Shown: positions 1-8,000, numbered from the stretch's first letter. The stretch: 15,413 nt of DNA from Rubrivivax sp. (GCA_030693565.1 JAUYAJ010000374.1:1-15413); one strand, 5' to 3'. A program made the numbers and translations. The notes: generated by a model not told the origin, from the letters alone.

Positions 1-2688
1 CTGCCAGCGCCCCTCGGCGCGCGGGCTGCGCTGCAGACCGCGGCGCTGGCGCGCGCTGTCGATGAACCCGGCCAGCGAAGCCGCCAGGCCCGGCGCCGCC
101 GGGCCAAAGTCCAGGCCGGCGGTGTCGTCCAGGCAGCCGAGCAACTCCTCGCGCATCTCGTCGTCGAGAAAGGCCTGCATCGCGGCGGCCAGCAAGGGCC
201 GCGCGCCGGCGTTGTCGCCCGCCGCCAGTGCGACCTGGGCGAGCCGCCACTGGGCGGTGGCGATGCCGCGCTTGTTGCCGGACTCTTCGCACAGGCGCAG
301 CGCCGTCGTCAGCCACTGCCGCGCGGCAGCCGTCTGGCCGGCCTCACCGGCGAGCTGACCCAGGCCCTGGCTGGCCTCGGCCTCGACTTCGCGCTGGCCG
401 ATGGCCTGCGCCGCGGCCAGGCTCTGGCTCAGGTGGCGGTGGGCGCCGTCGTCGTCGCCCAGATAGCTGGCCGCCTGTCCCAGATGCAGGTGGGCAATGG
501 CCACACCCTCCTGGTTGCCGATCTGCTCGAAGATCTTCAGCGCCTCGGTTTCGCTCTCGATCGCGGCGGCGGCGTCGCCGGCCTGCAACTGGGCCAGCGA
601 GAGCGTCGACAGCGTCGCTGCCGTGCCCAGCGGGTTGTCCATCTTGCGTCGCAGCGCCAGGCAAGCTTCGAGCTGCTGGCTGGCCGCGGCATGGTCGCTC
701 TGCGCGGTGGCCAGCGCCGCGGCGACGTAGAGCGCGTTGGCCTGCGCGAGGTCGGTGGCCTGCACGGTTGGCAGCGCGAGCGCGGCACGCACCGCGGCCC
801 GGCCTTCGCCGACATAACCGCGCAGGATCCAGAAGCCTTGCATCGCCACCGCGAGCTTGACGGCAATGATCGGATCGACCCCGCCGGCCAGCGCCAGCGC
901 GAGCGCGGCGCGTGTGTTGTCGAGTTCGGTCTCGCCGCGCTGCACCCACTGCGCCTGCTCGGGCCCGACCAGCCCGTAGCGAACCTCCTTGGCGAGGGCG
1001 AAATAATGTTCGGCGTGGCGTGCCGCGGTGACGGGCAGCTCGCCGGCGCCGGCCAGCTTCTCGCCAGCGTAGTCGCGCAGTGTTTCCAGCAGCCGGTAGC
1101 GCGCCTGGCCGGCGCGATGCTCCATCCCGAGCAGCGACTTTTCCACCAGCGAGGCCAGCAGGTTCAGCACCTGGTCGGCCGGCAGCTCGCCGTCGCTGCA
1201 CACCGGCTCGGCGGCCGCCAGGTCGAAGCCGCCGGCGAACACGGCGAGCCGGTTGAGGACGCGTTGCTCGGTCGGCTGTAGCAGGTCGTAAGACCAGTCG
1301 ACCAGCGCGCGCAGCGTCTGCTGGCGCTCCTCGAGCACGATGCTGCCTTCGGTCAGCACCTGGTAGCGGTCGCTGAGCCGGCGGTTGATGTCGGCCACCG
1401 TCATCGAGCGCACGCGCGCCGCGGCCAGCTCCAGCGCCAGCGGAATGCCTTCGAGCCGGGCCACGAGTTCGGCCACCGCCGGCGCCTCGGCCTCGGTGAA
1501 GCTGAAGTCGATGCGGTGCTCCTGCGCCCGCTCGACGAACAGCCGCACCGCGGTCGAGCGCAACAGGCTCCCGAAGCTGTCGCCCTTGCCAGGCACCGGC
1601 AGCGGCAGGATCGGGTAGCTGCGCTCGCCCGGCACGCGCAGCGCGGCGCGGCTGCTGGCGATGATGGCGACCTGGGGCGCTGCCTTCAGGATCGCGTGGG
1701 CGAGCAGCGCGCTCGGCCGCAGCAGGTGTTCGCAGTTGTCCAGGATGATCAGCACGCGGCGGCTGCGCAAGTGGGCGCACAAGGTCTGCAGCAGCGGCTG
1801 GCCCGGTTCTTCGCGCACGCCCAGGGTTTGCGCCGCCTCGGCCAGCACGAGGGCGTCGTCGCGCAGTGGCGCCAGGTCGAGGAACCAGACGCCGTCGGGG
1901 TACTCGGCCATCAACTCGGCCGCGACCTGCAGCGCCAGCCGCGTCTTGCCCAGGCCGCCCATGCCCAGCAGTGTCAGCAGCCGGGTCTTGCCCAGCAGCG
2001 CCTTCAACTCGCCGAGTTCACGCTCGCGGCCGACGAACGAGCTGAGCTGCTCGGGCAGGTTGTTGTCGATCTGGCGCACCGGCAGCCAGCGCTCGCCGAC
2101 CCGGACCACGCGGTAGACCTTCTCGCCGTCGGGCGGCGGTGCGAAAGCCGACGCCAGCGGGCCGACCTCGAACAGCTCGACCGGCGTCGCCACGCCCTTG
2201 AGCACCCAGTGGCCGTGCGAGCAGGACTGCAGGTCGCTGCGATCGAGCCAGTCATCGACGGCTTCGCGCGCCTCGGGCGTCAGCAGGGTTTGCGCGCCGC
2301 GCGCCAGCGACATCACGCGCGCCGCGGTCGGCTTGGCCAGGCCGTCGACCTCGAGCGGCTTGGCGCCGCGGGCGACGTCGTCGGGCAGGTTCTCGCGCAG
2401 GATCACCGGCCCGACGTGCAGGCCGGCGCGCGCCTTCAGCGGCACCGCCATCGCGGCCAGTGCCAGGTGGTAGGCGAGCGCGTACTGGACGGCGTCGACA
2501 GCGTCGTCGAACAGCAGCAGCATGCCGTCGGTCTTGTCGATCTCGCGCCCGCGCCAGGGCGGCAGCAGGTCGCGCGCGACCCGGTCGTGCGCCGCCCAGA
2601 CCTCGGCCATCGCGGCGTCGCCGAGCTTTTCGGACAGCTTGGTGCTGTCGACCACGTCGGTCAGCAGCAGGGCGCGGATCTCGCTCAT
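1..2688 (-). CDS. Cyclase-homology / STAND ATPase / TPR-like signalling protein (C-terminus beyond window)
   Basis: The frame is open for 896 codons from the ATG at 2688 to the left edge without a stop. Residues 1-178 resemble a class III adenylate/guanylate cyclase domain, with candidate metal aspartates D11 (LLTDVVDST) and D54 (KTDGMLLLF). At the catalytic helix the usual N-x-x-A-A-R reads P120-T-A-A-R124, so the transition-state Asn is missing and the domain may sense rather than catalyse. Residues about 215-430 are a STAND/NB-ARC-like ATPase: Walker A GMGGLGKT at 242-249, Walker B RVLIILDN from 311, SSR at 345-347, EGIPLALEL at 413-421. The rest is Ala/Leu-rich helical sequence with TPR-like units, suggesting ligand or partner sensing. 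Mycobacterial cyclase-ATPase-LuxR regulators share this plan; whether a DNA-binding domain follows here is unseen. A GAGGAG lies only 2 nt before the start. Architecture is confident, output unknown. Confidence 0.9.
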   Translation of the reverse strand, partial: MSEIRALLLTDVVDSTKLSEKLGDAAMAEVWAAHDRVARDLLPPWRGREIDKTDGMLLLFDDAVDAVQYALAYHLALAAMAVPLKARAGLHVGPVILRENLPDDVARGAKPLEVDGLAKPTAARVMSLARGAQTLLTPEAREAVDDWLDRSDLQSCSHGHWVLKGVATPVELFEVGPLASAFAPPPDGEKVYRVVRVGERWLPVRQIDNNLPEQLSSFVGRERELGELKALLGKTRLLTLLGMGGLGKTRLALQVAAELMAEYPDGVWFLDLAPLRDDALVLAEAAQTLGVREEPGQPLLQTLCAHLRSRRVLIILDNCEHLLRPSALLAHAILKAAPQVAIIASSRAALRVPGERSYPILPLPVPGKGDSFGSLLRSTAVRLFVERAQEHRIDFSFTEAEAPAVAELVARLEGIPLALELAAARVRSMTVADINRRLSDRYQVLTEGSIVLEERQQTLRALVDWSYDLLQPTEQRVLNRLAVFAGGFDLAAAEPVCSDGELPADQVLNLLASLVEKSLLGMEHRAGQARYRLLETLRDYAGEKLAGAGELPVTAARHAEHYFALAKEVRYGLVGPEQAQWVQRGETELDNTRAALALALAGGVDPIIAVKLAVAMQGFWILRGYVGEGRAAVRAALALPTVQATDLAQANALYVAAALATAQSDHAAASQQLEACLALRRKMDNPLGTAATLSTLSLAQLQAGDAAAAIESETEALKIFEQIGNQEGVAIAHLHLGQAASYLGDDDGAHRHLSQSLAAAQAIGQREVEAEASQGLGQLAGEAGQTAAARQWLTTALRLCEESGNKRGIATAQWRLAQVALAAGDNAGARPLLAAAMQAFLDDEMREELLGCLDDTAGLDFGPAAPGLAASLAGFIDSARQRRGLQRSPRAEGRWQ

Positions 2689-2731
2689 GGACTCCTCGGT
2701 TGGCCGCAACGGCCGGCCATTGTGACGGTGA

Positions 2732-3808
2732 TCATCCGCCGGCGAGCGCGGCGCTGATCAGCTGCTGCGTCTGCGCGGCGTGCGCGCCGTCGAGCCAGCG
2801 CAGCACGACAACGGCGTCATGCGCCGGTTCGATCCAGACATAGTGGCCGCCGGCGCCGAGCATGAACAGGGCTTGCTCCGAGGCGCCGGGGAAGGCCTGG
2901 CGGCCGGGGTTGAGCCACAGCAGCCGGCCGTAGAACGGCGCCACCTCGCAAGGCTGGCCCATGCGGGCGATCCAGTCGCGCGCGATGAGCTGGCGGCCGC
3001 CGCCAGCGCCACCGTCCAGCACCAGCTGGCCGATGCGGGCCTGGTCGCGGGCGCTGATCGACACCCCGCCGCCCCAGTGGCTGCCGCCGGGCACCGAGGC
3101 GACGCGGCCGCGGCCCGGCAGTTCGACGTCGGCGCCGTCGTAGCCGCGCCAGGCAAAACCGTCGCCGCCACCCAGCGGCCGCAGCAACTGGTCGAGAAAG
3201 ACCTCGGGCAGCGGCGCGCCGAACAGGTGCAGCAAGGCCAGCGCGAGCTGGTTGATGCGCACGTCGTTGTATTCCCAGTAGCTGCCCGGCGCCTGCAAAG
3301 GCCGGGCGCCGCCCTTGGGGCCGCCGGCCGGGCGCGGGTCTTGCGCCACCTTGCGCCAGCGGTCGACGCTGTCGGGCAGGCCGAAGACGCTGCCTTCCCA
3401 TTCGCTGGTCTGGGTCAGCAACTGAGCCCAGGTGATGGCGCGGTTGTGCGGGCTGTCGAAGCCGATGCCGGGCAGGCGCGCGGCCACCGGCGCGTCTTCG
3501 TCGGGCAGCAGGCCTTGGGCCTGGGCCAGGCCGGCCAGCAGCGCCAGGTAGGTCTTGGCGACGCTGAAGGTCAGGTCGGCGCGATCGGGCTCGCCCCAGG
3601 CGGCAAGCTCGCGGCCATGCTGCCAGACCACGCCCGATTGCGGGCCGCGCGCATGCACCGGGCCGAGCAGGCGGTTGTAGGGCGGCGGGTCGTCGTGGTG
3701 CACGCCCCAGGGGCTTTGCTGCGCCGTCGGCGCGGCTTCGGGGTCGCGTGGCCACGGCGTTTCGTGGGCCCGGGCATGCTGGATGGCGGCTTGGAAGTTG
3801 GCGGTCAT
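2732..3808 (-). CDS. Serine hydrolase, beta-lactamase / penicillin-binding-protein fold
   Basis: A 358-residue protein of the class C beta-lactamase-related family (Pfam Beta-lactamase, PF00144). The nucleophile motif S-x-x-K is S82-V-A-K85. The second motif is Y180-N-D within SYWEYNDVRIN, where the family usually has Y-x-N. A C-terminal GGHYVWIEP from about residue 320 sits where the third active-site strand is expected. Family members act as esterases, D-amino acid peptidases or transesterases; the substrate here cannot be told, and antibiotic resistance should not be assumed. No signal peptide or membrane helix is visible at the N-terminus (MTANFQAAIQ), so it is probably cytoplasmic, unlike true AmpC enzymes. 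It starts 23 nt after the acyltransferase stop and is probably co-transcribed with it. No clear Shine-Dalgarno precedes the ATG. Confidence 0.9.
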   Translation of the reverse strand: MTANFQAAIQHARAHETPWPRDPEAAPTAQQSPWGVHHDDPPPYNRLLGPVHARGPQSGVVWQHGRELAAWGEPDRADLTFSVAKTYLALLAGLAQAQGLLPDEDAPVAARLPGIGFDSPHNRAITWAQLLTQTSEWEGSVFGLPDSVDRWRKVAQDPRPAGGPKGGARPLQAPGSYWEYNDVRINQLALALLHLFGAPLPEVFLDQLLRPLGGGDGFAWRGYDGADVELPGRGRVASVPGGSHWGGGVSISARDQARIGQLVLDGGAGGGRQLIARDWIARMGQPCEVAPFYGRLLWLNPGRQAFPGASEQALFMLGAGGHYVWIEPAHDAVVVLRWLDGAHAAQTQQLISAALAGG

Positions 3809-3831
3809 GGGCTGGGGCGTGGCTGGGGTGA

Positions 3832-4422
3832 TCAGTCGGCGCTGAACTGGCGCCAGTTCTTGCCCTTGTAGGGCGCGTAATAGGCTTTGATGGCGCGCAT
3901 GTCGGCTTCGATGTCACCGGTGGGGGTGAACAGCGGCCCCAGGCCGCTGAGCTTGCGCGGGTAGTCCATGTAAGCCATGACGATGGGCACCTGGGCTTGC
4001 AGCGCGATGTAATAGAAACCGGTCCGCCACTGCCGCGTCTTGGCGCGTGTGCCTTCGGGCGGCACCACCAGTTGCAACGGGCCGTCGGCGGCGCGGATCG
4101 CCCGCGCCGACGCCGCCACCAGGTTGCCGGCTTCTTCGCGATTGACGGCAATGCCGCCCAGCCAGCGCATCAGCGGGCCGAAGGGCCAGCGGAAGATCTG
4201 CTGCTTGCCCATCCAGTAGATGTTCAGGCGCAGCGCGAAGGCCACCATCAGCGTATAGGGCAGGTCCCAGTTGCTGGTGTGCGGGGCGGCGATCAGCACG
4301 CACTTGGGCTGATCGGGCGGCAGGCTGCCTTCGAGCCGCCAGCCGCTCAGGCGCAGAAAGGCAACCGACAAGGCGCGCAGCGCGCTGTTGACGCCAGGCG
4401 TCGTGAAGATGGTGCGGTGCAT
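3832..4422 (-). CDS. 1-acyl-sn-glycerol-3-phosphate acyltransferase-like protein (PlsC family)
   Basis: A 196-residue acyltransferase of the PlsC/LPLAT family. The catalytic H-x4-D motif is H48-T-S-N-W-D53, and the acceptor-binding motif is PPEGTR at 121-126. Such enzymes move an acyl chain onto lysophosphatidic acid or a related glycerolipid at the inner membrane face. The protein is short for a housekeeping PlsC and lacks a clear N-terminal transmembrane anchor, so it may be an accessory paralogue. The ATG at 4422 (MHRTIFTTPG) is preferred because related proteins begin this way. An in-frame GTG at 4449 would add nine residues, but those codons are Arg/Pro-rich and lie in a small inverted repeat (4436-4450). 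The gene is followed after 23 nt by the serine hydrolase, suggesting a two-gene unit. Confidence 0.88.
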   Translation of the reverse strand: MHRTIFTTPGVNSALRALSVAFLRLSGWRLEGSLPPDQPKCVLIAAPHTSNWDLPYTLMVAFALRLNIYWMGKQQIFRWPFGPLMRWLGGIAVNREEAGNLVAASARAIRAADGPLQLVVPPEGTRAKTRQWRTGFYYIALQAQVPIVMAYMDYPRKLSGLGPLFTPTGDIEADMRAIKAYYAPYKGKNWRQFSAD

Positions 4423-4482
4423 GGGGATCCGGGGCCGTGCGGGGCGCACGCAGCGCGCATTGTCGGTCCGCGCGCCGCTGCG

Positions 4483-5049
4483 TCAGGCGCTGGCGGGCGG
4501 GCGGCGCAGCGCCGCCACCGTGGCCACGCGCTTGAGCAGTTCGCGGTCGTTCCAGGGCTTCTTGAAAATGCCGTACAGGCCCTGGCAGTCGTGCACCCGG
4601 GCCTGCAACTCGTCGTGGCCGGTGATGGCGATGATGGGCAGGTCTTCGGTGTCCAGGCTGCCCTGGACGGCAGCGATGACGGCAAAGCCGTCGAGCTTGG
4701 GCATTTCAAGGTCGGTGATGATGACGTTGAGCGCTTCGCGGCCGACGATCTCCAGCGCCTCTTCGCCGTCGCTGGCCAGCAGCACGCGGTAGCCAGCGGC
4801 TTCGAGCAACTTGCGCAGCTTGGCGCGCGCCACCGCCGAGTCGTCGGCGACCAGCACGGTCGACTGCGCTGGCGGCGGCGCCGGCACGGGTGCGGCGATC
4901 GCCGGCGCTGCAGCAGGTGGCGGCGGCTTGGCGGCTGGCGGGCGGTCGTCGCGCCGCGTCACCAGCAGGAACAGCAGCAACGCCAATGGCAGCGCCAGCG
5001 CGAACGGCATCAGGTAGGCGTTGACGATCTCCAGGAGCGATGCGGGCAT
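4483..5049 (-). CDS. Membrane-tethered single-domain response regulator (CheY-like receiver)
   Basis: A 188-residue protein in three parts. Residues about 11-31 form a hydrophobic helix (FALALPLALLLFLLV) followed by Arg-Arg, predicted to anchor the protein with its C-terminus in the cytoplasm. Residues about 34-63 are a flexible linker made almost wholly of Pro and Ala. Residues about 64-180 are a complete receiver domain: acidic pair D69/D70, phospho-acceptor D113 in ITDLEMPKLDG, T143 in AITG, and K164 in FKKPW. All residues needed for phosphotransfer are present, so it is probably active. There is no output domain and no histidine kinase in the window, so its partner is unknown. The ATG at 5049 has no clear ribosome site; the in-frame ATG at residue 14 would cut into the helix and is less likely. 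Confidence 0.9.
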   Translation of the reverse strand: MPASLLEIVNAYLMPFALALPLALLLFLLVTRRDDRPPAAKPPPPAAAPAIAAPVPAPPPAQSTVLVADDSAVARAKLRKLLEAAGYRVLLASDGEEALEIVGREALNVIITDLEMPKLDGFAVIAAVQGSLDTEDLPIIAITGHDELQARVHDCQGLYGIFKKPWNDRELLKRVATVAALRRPPASA

Positions 5050-5073
5050 GGTGGTGGCAACTGCGCTGCCGGT

Positions 5074-5103
5074 GGTGCTGCAGTCTACGGCGACTGCAGC
5101 ACC
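5074..5103 (-). terminator. Hairpin downstream of dctM, possible terminator without U-tract
   Basis: A perfect 11-bp inverted repeat (5074-5084 with 5093-5103, arm GGTGCTGCAGT) and an 8-nt loop start 8 nt past the dctM stop. No T-run follows on the minus strand, so it may protect an mRNA 3' end or act with Rho rather than as an intrinsic terminator. It fills most of the 61-bp gap before the receiver gene. Confidence 0.5.
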
Positions 5104-5110
5104 GCAGGTG

Positions 5111-6403
5111 TCACAGGTTGAACAGTTGCGGCAGGTACAGGCTGATGGCGGGGAAGGCGATCAGCACGCCCATGCGCAGGACGTCAGCGGCGATGAATGG
5201 CATCACGCCGCGCCAGATCGTCGAGGTCTCGATGTCGGGCAGCACGCTCGAGAGGACGAAGATGTTCATGCCCACCGGCGGCGTGATCAGACTGATCTCG
5301 ATCACGCAGACGACGATGATGCCGAACCAGATCGGGTCGAAGCCGAGCGCGGTGACAAGCGGGAAGAACACCGGCACCGTCAGCAGCATCATCGACAGGC
5401 TTTCCATCGCCATCCCGAGCACGACGTAGATGGCGCAGATGGCGACGATGACGATGATGGGGTGGACGCCGAACTGCATGACGAAGTCGCGCAGCGCACC
5501 GGGCAAGTCGGTGAAGTTGAGGAAGTTGGCGAACAGCGAAGCGCCGATGACGATGGTGAAGAGCATCGCCGAGGTGCGCGCCGACTCGACCAGCACCTCG
5601 CGCAGCACCGGCAGCGTCAACGAGCGCCGCAGCAGCGCGAACAGGAAGCCGCCGGTGGCGCCGACGCCGGCCGCCTCGGTGGGGGTGAAGAAGCCGCCGT
5701 ACATGCCGCCCATGACGATGGCGAACAGCGCCAGCACGCCCCCGATGCCGCGCAGCGCGGTCAGCCGCTCTGCCCAGCTGGCGCGTTCGCCCGGCGGGCC
5801 GTATTCGGGGTGGCGGTGGGTCACCCACATCGACGCCGCCAAATAAAATCCCGTGGCCAGCAGCCCGGGCAGCACACCGGCGGCGAACAGCGCGCCGATG
5901 CTTTGCTCGGTCATGATGCCGTAGATGACCAGGATCACCGATGGCGGTATCAGGATGCCCAGCGTGGCGCCGGCGCAGATCGAGCCGGCGGCAAATGCCG
6001 GCGCGTAGTTGAAGCGCTGCATCTCGGGCATTGCCACGCGCGCCATCGTCGCCGTGGTGGCGATCGACGAGCCGCAAATGGCGCCGAAGCCGGCGCAGGC
6101 GGCGATGGTCGACATCGCCAGCCCGCCGCGCCGGTGGCCGATGAATTTGTAGGCCGCCTGGTAGAGGTCGCGCGACATGCCGGCGCGGGTGACGAAGTTG
6201 CCCATCAGCACGAACAGCGGCACCACCGACAGCGTGTAGGCGCCGATGTCGAGGATCTCGGTGGCGGTGGACGACATCGCCGCCGGCCACGAGCGCATCA
6301 GCCCCAGGCCGAGCAGGCCGACCAGGCCCATGCTGATGGCGATGGGCACGCGCAGCGCCATCAGCACGAACATGGCTGCAAAGCCGATCAGGCCTTCGGT
6401 CAT
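5111..6403 (-). CDS. dctM: TRAP transporter large permease subunit, DctM family
   Basis: A 430-residue polytopic membrane protein, the usual length for DctM. It is the ion-coupled translocation subunit of a tripartite ATP-independent periplasmic transporter, importing the substrate caught by the DctP-type protein. Family signatures include SVVPLFVLMGNF near the N-terminus, AICGSSIATTATMARVAMPEM-like sequence in the first half, LGILIPPSVILVIYG, and near the C-terminus EISLITPPVGMNIFV. The ATG at 6403 gives the typical start MTEGLIGFAAM; it overlaps the dctQ stop as ATGA and has GAGGAG five bases upstream (6409-6414), so translation is coupled to dctQ. A longer in-frame reading to 6433 would lie inside dctQ and is rejected. 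Substrate specificity is not readable from this subunit. Confidence 0.96.
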   Translation of the reverse strand: MTEGLIGFAAMFVLMALRVPIAISMGLVGLLGLGLMRSWPAAMSSTATEILDIGAYTLSVVPLFVLMGNFVTRAGMSRDLYQAAYKFIGHRRGGLAMSTIAACAGFGAICGSSIATTATMARVAMPEMQRFNYAPAFAAGSICAGATLGILIPPSVILVIYGIMTEQSIGALFAAGVLPGLLATGFYLAASMWVTHRHPEYGPPGERASWAERLTALRGIGGVLALFAIVMGGMYGGFFTPTEAAGVGATGGFLFALLRRSLTLPVLREVLVESARTSAMLFTIVIGASLFANFLNFTDLPGALRDFVMQFGVHPIIVIVAICAIYVVLGMAMESLSMMLLTVPVFFPLVTALGFDPIWFGIIVVCVIEISLITPPVGMNIFVLSSVLPDIETSTIWRGVMPFIAADVLRMGVLIAFPAISLYLPQLFNL

Positions 6404-6876
6404 GCCGGCTCCTCGCTGCGGCGCTGGCGCCATTCGCGCCAGCCCAGGTGCAGATGGATCAGCGCCGTCAGCACCAGCATGACGCCGACCAGGTAGTGGA
6501 AGGGCCCGATGCGGATCGCCAGTGTTGCGGTGACATCGCCGAACTCCATCGTGCGCGCGGCGCGCACGAACACCACCCAGGCCGCGCCGCTGAAGATCAG
6601 CGCCGTCAAGGCGTTCGACAACACCTTCTGCCAGCGCAGCACGGCAGCTGGCAGCAGGCGGTCGAAGAGGTCGAAGGCGATGTGCTCGCCGGCCCGTGAG
6701 GCCAGCGGCAGGGCGATGAAGATCATCATCAGCATGAAGATCTCGGTCAGCTCGACGGCGCCGGTGAGCGAGTTGTCGAAGAACTTGCGGCCGACGACGT
6801 CGGCGAAGGTCAGCGCCATCATCGCGAACAAGGCCAGCGCGGCCGCGGTCGCGAACAGCGATTCAAGACGCTTCAT
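6400..6876 (-). CDS. dctQ: TRAP transporter small permease subunit, DctQ family
   Basis: A 158-residue membrane protein with four predicted helices (about residues 6-26, 43-61, 86-106 and 127-146), the standard DctQ topology and size. The segment GRKFFDNSLTGAVELTEIFM matches the conserved region after helix 1. DctQ forms the membrane complex with DctM and is needed for docking and stability. The ATG at 6876 (MKRLESLFAT) is chosen because it begins the first helix correctly; the frame stays open much further upstream, but that part overlaps the hairpin and the end of dctP. No strong Shine-Dalgarno is visible before it. Its stop overlaps the dctM start by four bases. It lies 107 nt downstream of dctP, separated by a perfect hairpin. 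Confidence 0.93.
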   Translation of the reverse strand: MKRLESLFATAAALALFAMMALTFADVVGRKFFDNSLTGAVELTEIFMLMMIFIALPLASRAGEHIAFDLFDRLLPAAVLRWQKVLSNALTALIFSGAAWVVFVRAARTMEFGDVTATLAIRIGPFHYLVGVMLVLTALIHLHLGWREWRQRRSEEPA

Positions 6877-6912
6877 GGGCAGCAGGGTTGGGGGCAGGCG
6901 CCGGATGCACAA

Positions 6913-6948
6913 AGCCGACCGGGCTGGTGGTTCGAAGCCCGGTCGGCT
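6913..6948 (-). terminator. Intercistronic hairpin between dctP and dctQ
   Basis: A perfect 13-bp inverted repeat (6913-6925 with 6936-6948, arm AGCCGACCGGGCT) with a 10-nt loop. On the minus strand the stem is followed by TTTGTG, a weak U-tract. The position between binding-protein and permease genes suggests a leaky terminator or a 3'-end stabiliser raising dctP mRNA over dctQM. Confidence 0.7.
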
Positions 6949-6983
6949 GGCGTTCACCGAACTTGCGTGCGGCGACGCGGGGC

Positions 6984-8000
6984 TCACACCAGATTGGCGA
7001 TCTCGGCGCGGAATTCCTTCATCACCGCGGCGGCGTTCTTCAAGCCCTTGGCGCTGGCTTCCTTGATCCAGTCGGCTTCGATCGACGCCGTCTTGGCCTT
7101 GAACTCGCTGACGAACTTGGCGTCGGCCACCGTCACCTCGATGCCGGCGACCTGCTGCGCGGTGCGGCTCTTGGTGTCGTCCTCGTCCCAGTACTTGCCG
7201 AAGTGGCGCGCCGCCCATTCACCCGAGAACTTCTCGATGATGGCCTGGTCGGCCTTGGGGATCTTGGCCCAGGTGGCCGGGTTCATGACGAAGGCGAAGC
7301 TGGTGTTGTACAGGCCCCCGGGCACGTAGGTGCGGTACTTGATCAGCTTGTCGAGCTTGAACGACATGATCGATTCGTTGGGGAACCAGACGCCGTCGAC
7401 GACGCCCGAGGACAGCAACTCGTAGGACTGCGGCGCCGGCTTGAGCGTCATGTTGGCGCCCAGCGCCTTGCCGATGTCGTTGATGACGCCACCGCCGACG
7501 CGGAACTTGATGCCGTCCAGGTCGGCGACCGATTTCACCGGGCGCTTGTTGTTGAAGATGTTGCCCGGGCCGTGGGTGAAGACGTTGATGACGTGCAGGC
7601 CGCGGTGTTCGTCGAATTTGGCCAGATGCTTCACATGCATGCGCTGATAGGCCACGCTGGTGGCGACGGCCGAGTCGCCGAGGACGGGGAACTCGGCCAT
7701 CTTGCTCAGCGCGTAGCGGCCCGGGGTGTAGCCCTGGACGCTGTAAGACAAGTCGGCCAGGCCGTCACGCACGGCGTCGAAAGTGCCGGGCGGGGGCGCC
7801 ACCGCCTTGGGCAGGATGTTGCACTTGACGCGGTTGGCGGTGGCCTTGGTGACTTCGGTGCACCAGTCGGCCTGGGCGCGCGACAGCAGGTGGGTCGGCG
7901 GCAGCCAGCTCGACACGGTGAGCGTGACGTCGGCGGCGGCGGCGCCGGCCAAGCCGAGCAGGGCGGCGGCAACGAGGGGTTTGATGATGAACTTCGACAT
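6984..8000 (-). CDS. dctP: TRAP transporter solute-binding protein, DctP family
   Basis: A 338-residue periplasmic binding protein that captures the substrate and hands it to DctQM. The N-terminus is a Sec signal peptide: basic MSKFIIK, a hydrophobic stretch, and a likely cut after AAA at residue 23 (before DVTLTV). Family hallmarks are the SSWLPPTH start of the mature protein, GIKFRVGG with R167 as the expected carboxylate-binding arginine, the SSGVVDG repeat-domain motif at about 197-203, and YNTSFAFVMN at 231-240. Known DctP proteins bind C4-dicarboxylates, sialic acid, 2-oxo acids, aromatic acids and others; R167 argues for a carboxylate, but the exact ligand cannot be read. The ATG at 8000 has AAGGA seven bases upstream (8008-8012). 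The longer open frame to 8153 contains no signal sequence at its start and overlaps msrQ, so it is rejected. Confidence 0.95.
   Translation of the reverse strand: MSKFIIKPLVAAALLGLAGAAAADVTLTVSSWLPPTHLLSRAQADWCTEVTKATANRVKCNILPKAVAPPPGTFDAVRDGLADLSYSVQGYTPGRYALSKMAEFPVLGDSAVATSVAYQRMHVKHLAKFDEHRGLHVINVFTHGPGNIFNNKRPVKSVADLDGIKFRVGGGVINDIGKALGANMTLKPAPQSYELLSSGVVDGVWFPNESIMSFKLDKLIKYRTYVPGGLYNTSFAFVMNPATWAKIPKADQAIIEKFSGEWAARHFGKYWDEDDTKSRTAQQVAGIEVTVADAKFVSEFKAKTASIEADWIKEASAKGLKNAAAVMKEFRAEIANLV

Noticed and set aside
344..1780. Minus-strand open frame of 478 codons in a different frame from the cyclase-STAND gene
   Set aside because: The product is Arg/Ala/Gly/Pro-rich without motifs. The true frame carries the cyclase, Walker motifs and repeats through the same DNA.
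2702..2714. 5-bp GGCCG/CGGCC hairpin between the serine hydrolase and the cyclase-STAND gene
   Set aside because: Too short and without a T-run; not supported as a terminator.
4436..4450. Small 6-bp inverted repeat with a 3-nt loop upstream of the acyltransferase
   Set aside because: Too short to call a terminator or operator; such repeats arise by chance in GC-rich DNA.
5021..6496. Long plus-strand open frame (491 codons), rich in His, Asp, Gln and Arg
   Set aside because: It lies antisense to the well-supported dctM and dctQ genes, and its skewed composition is typical of the reverse frame of a hydrophobic GC-rich gene.
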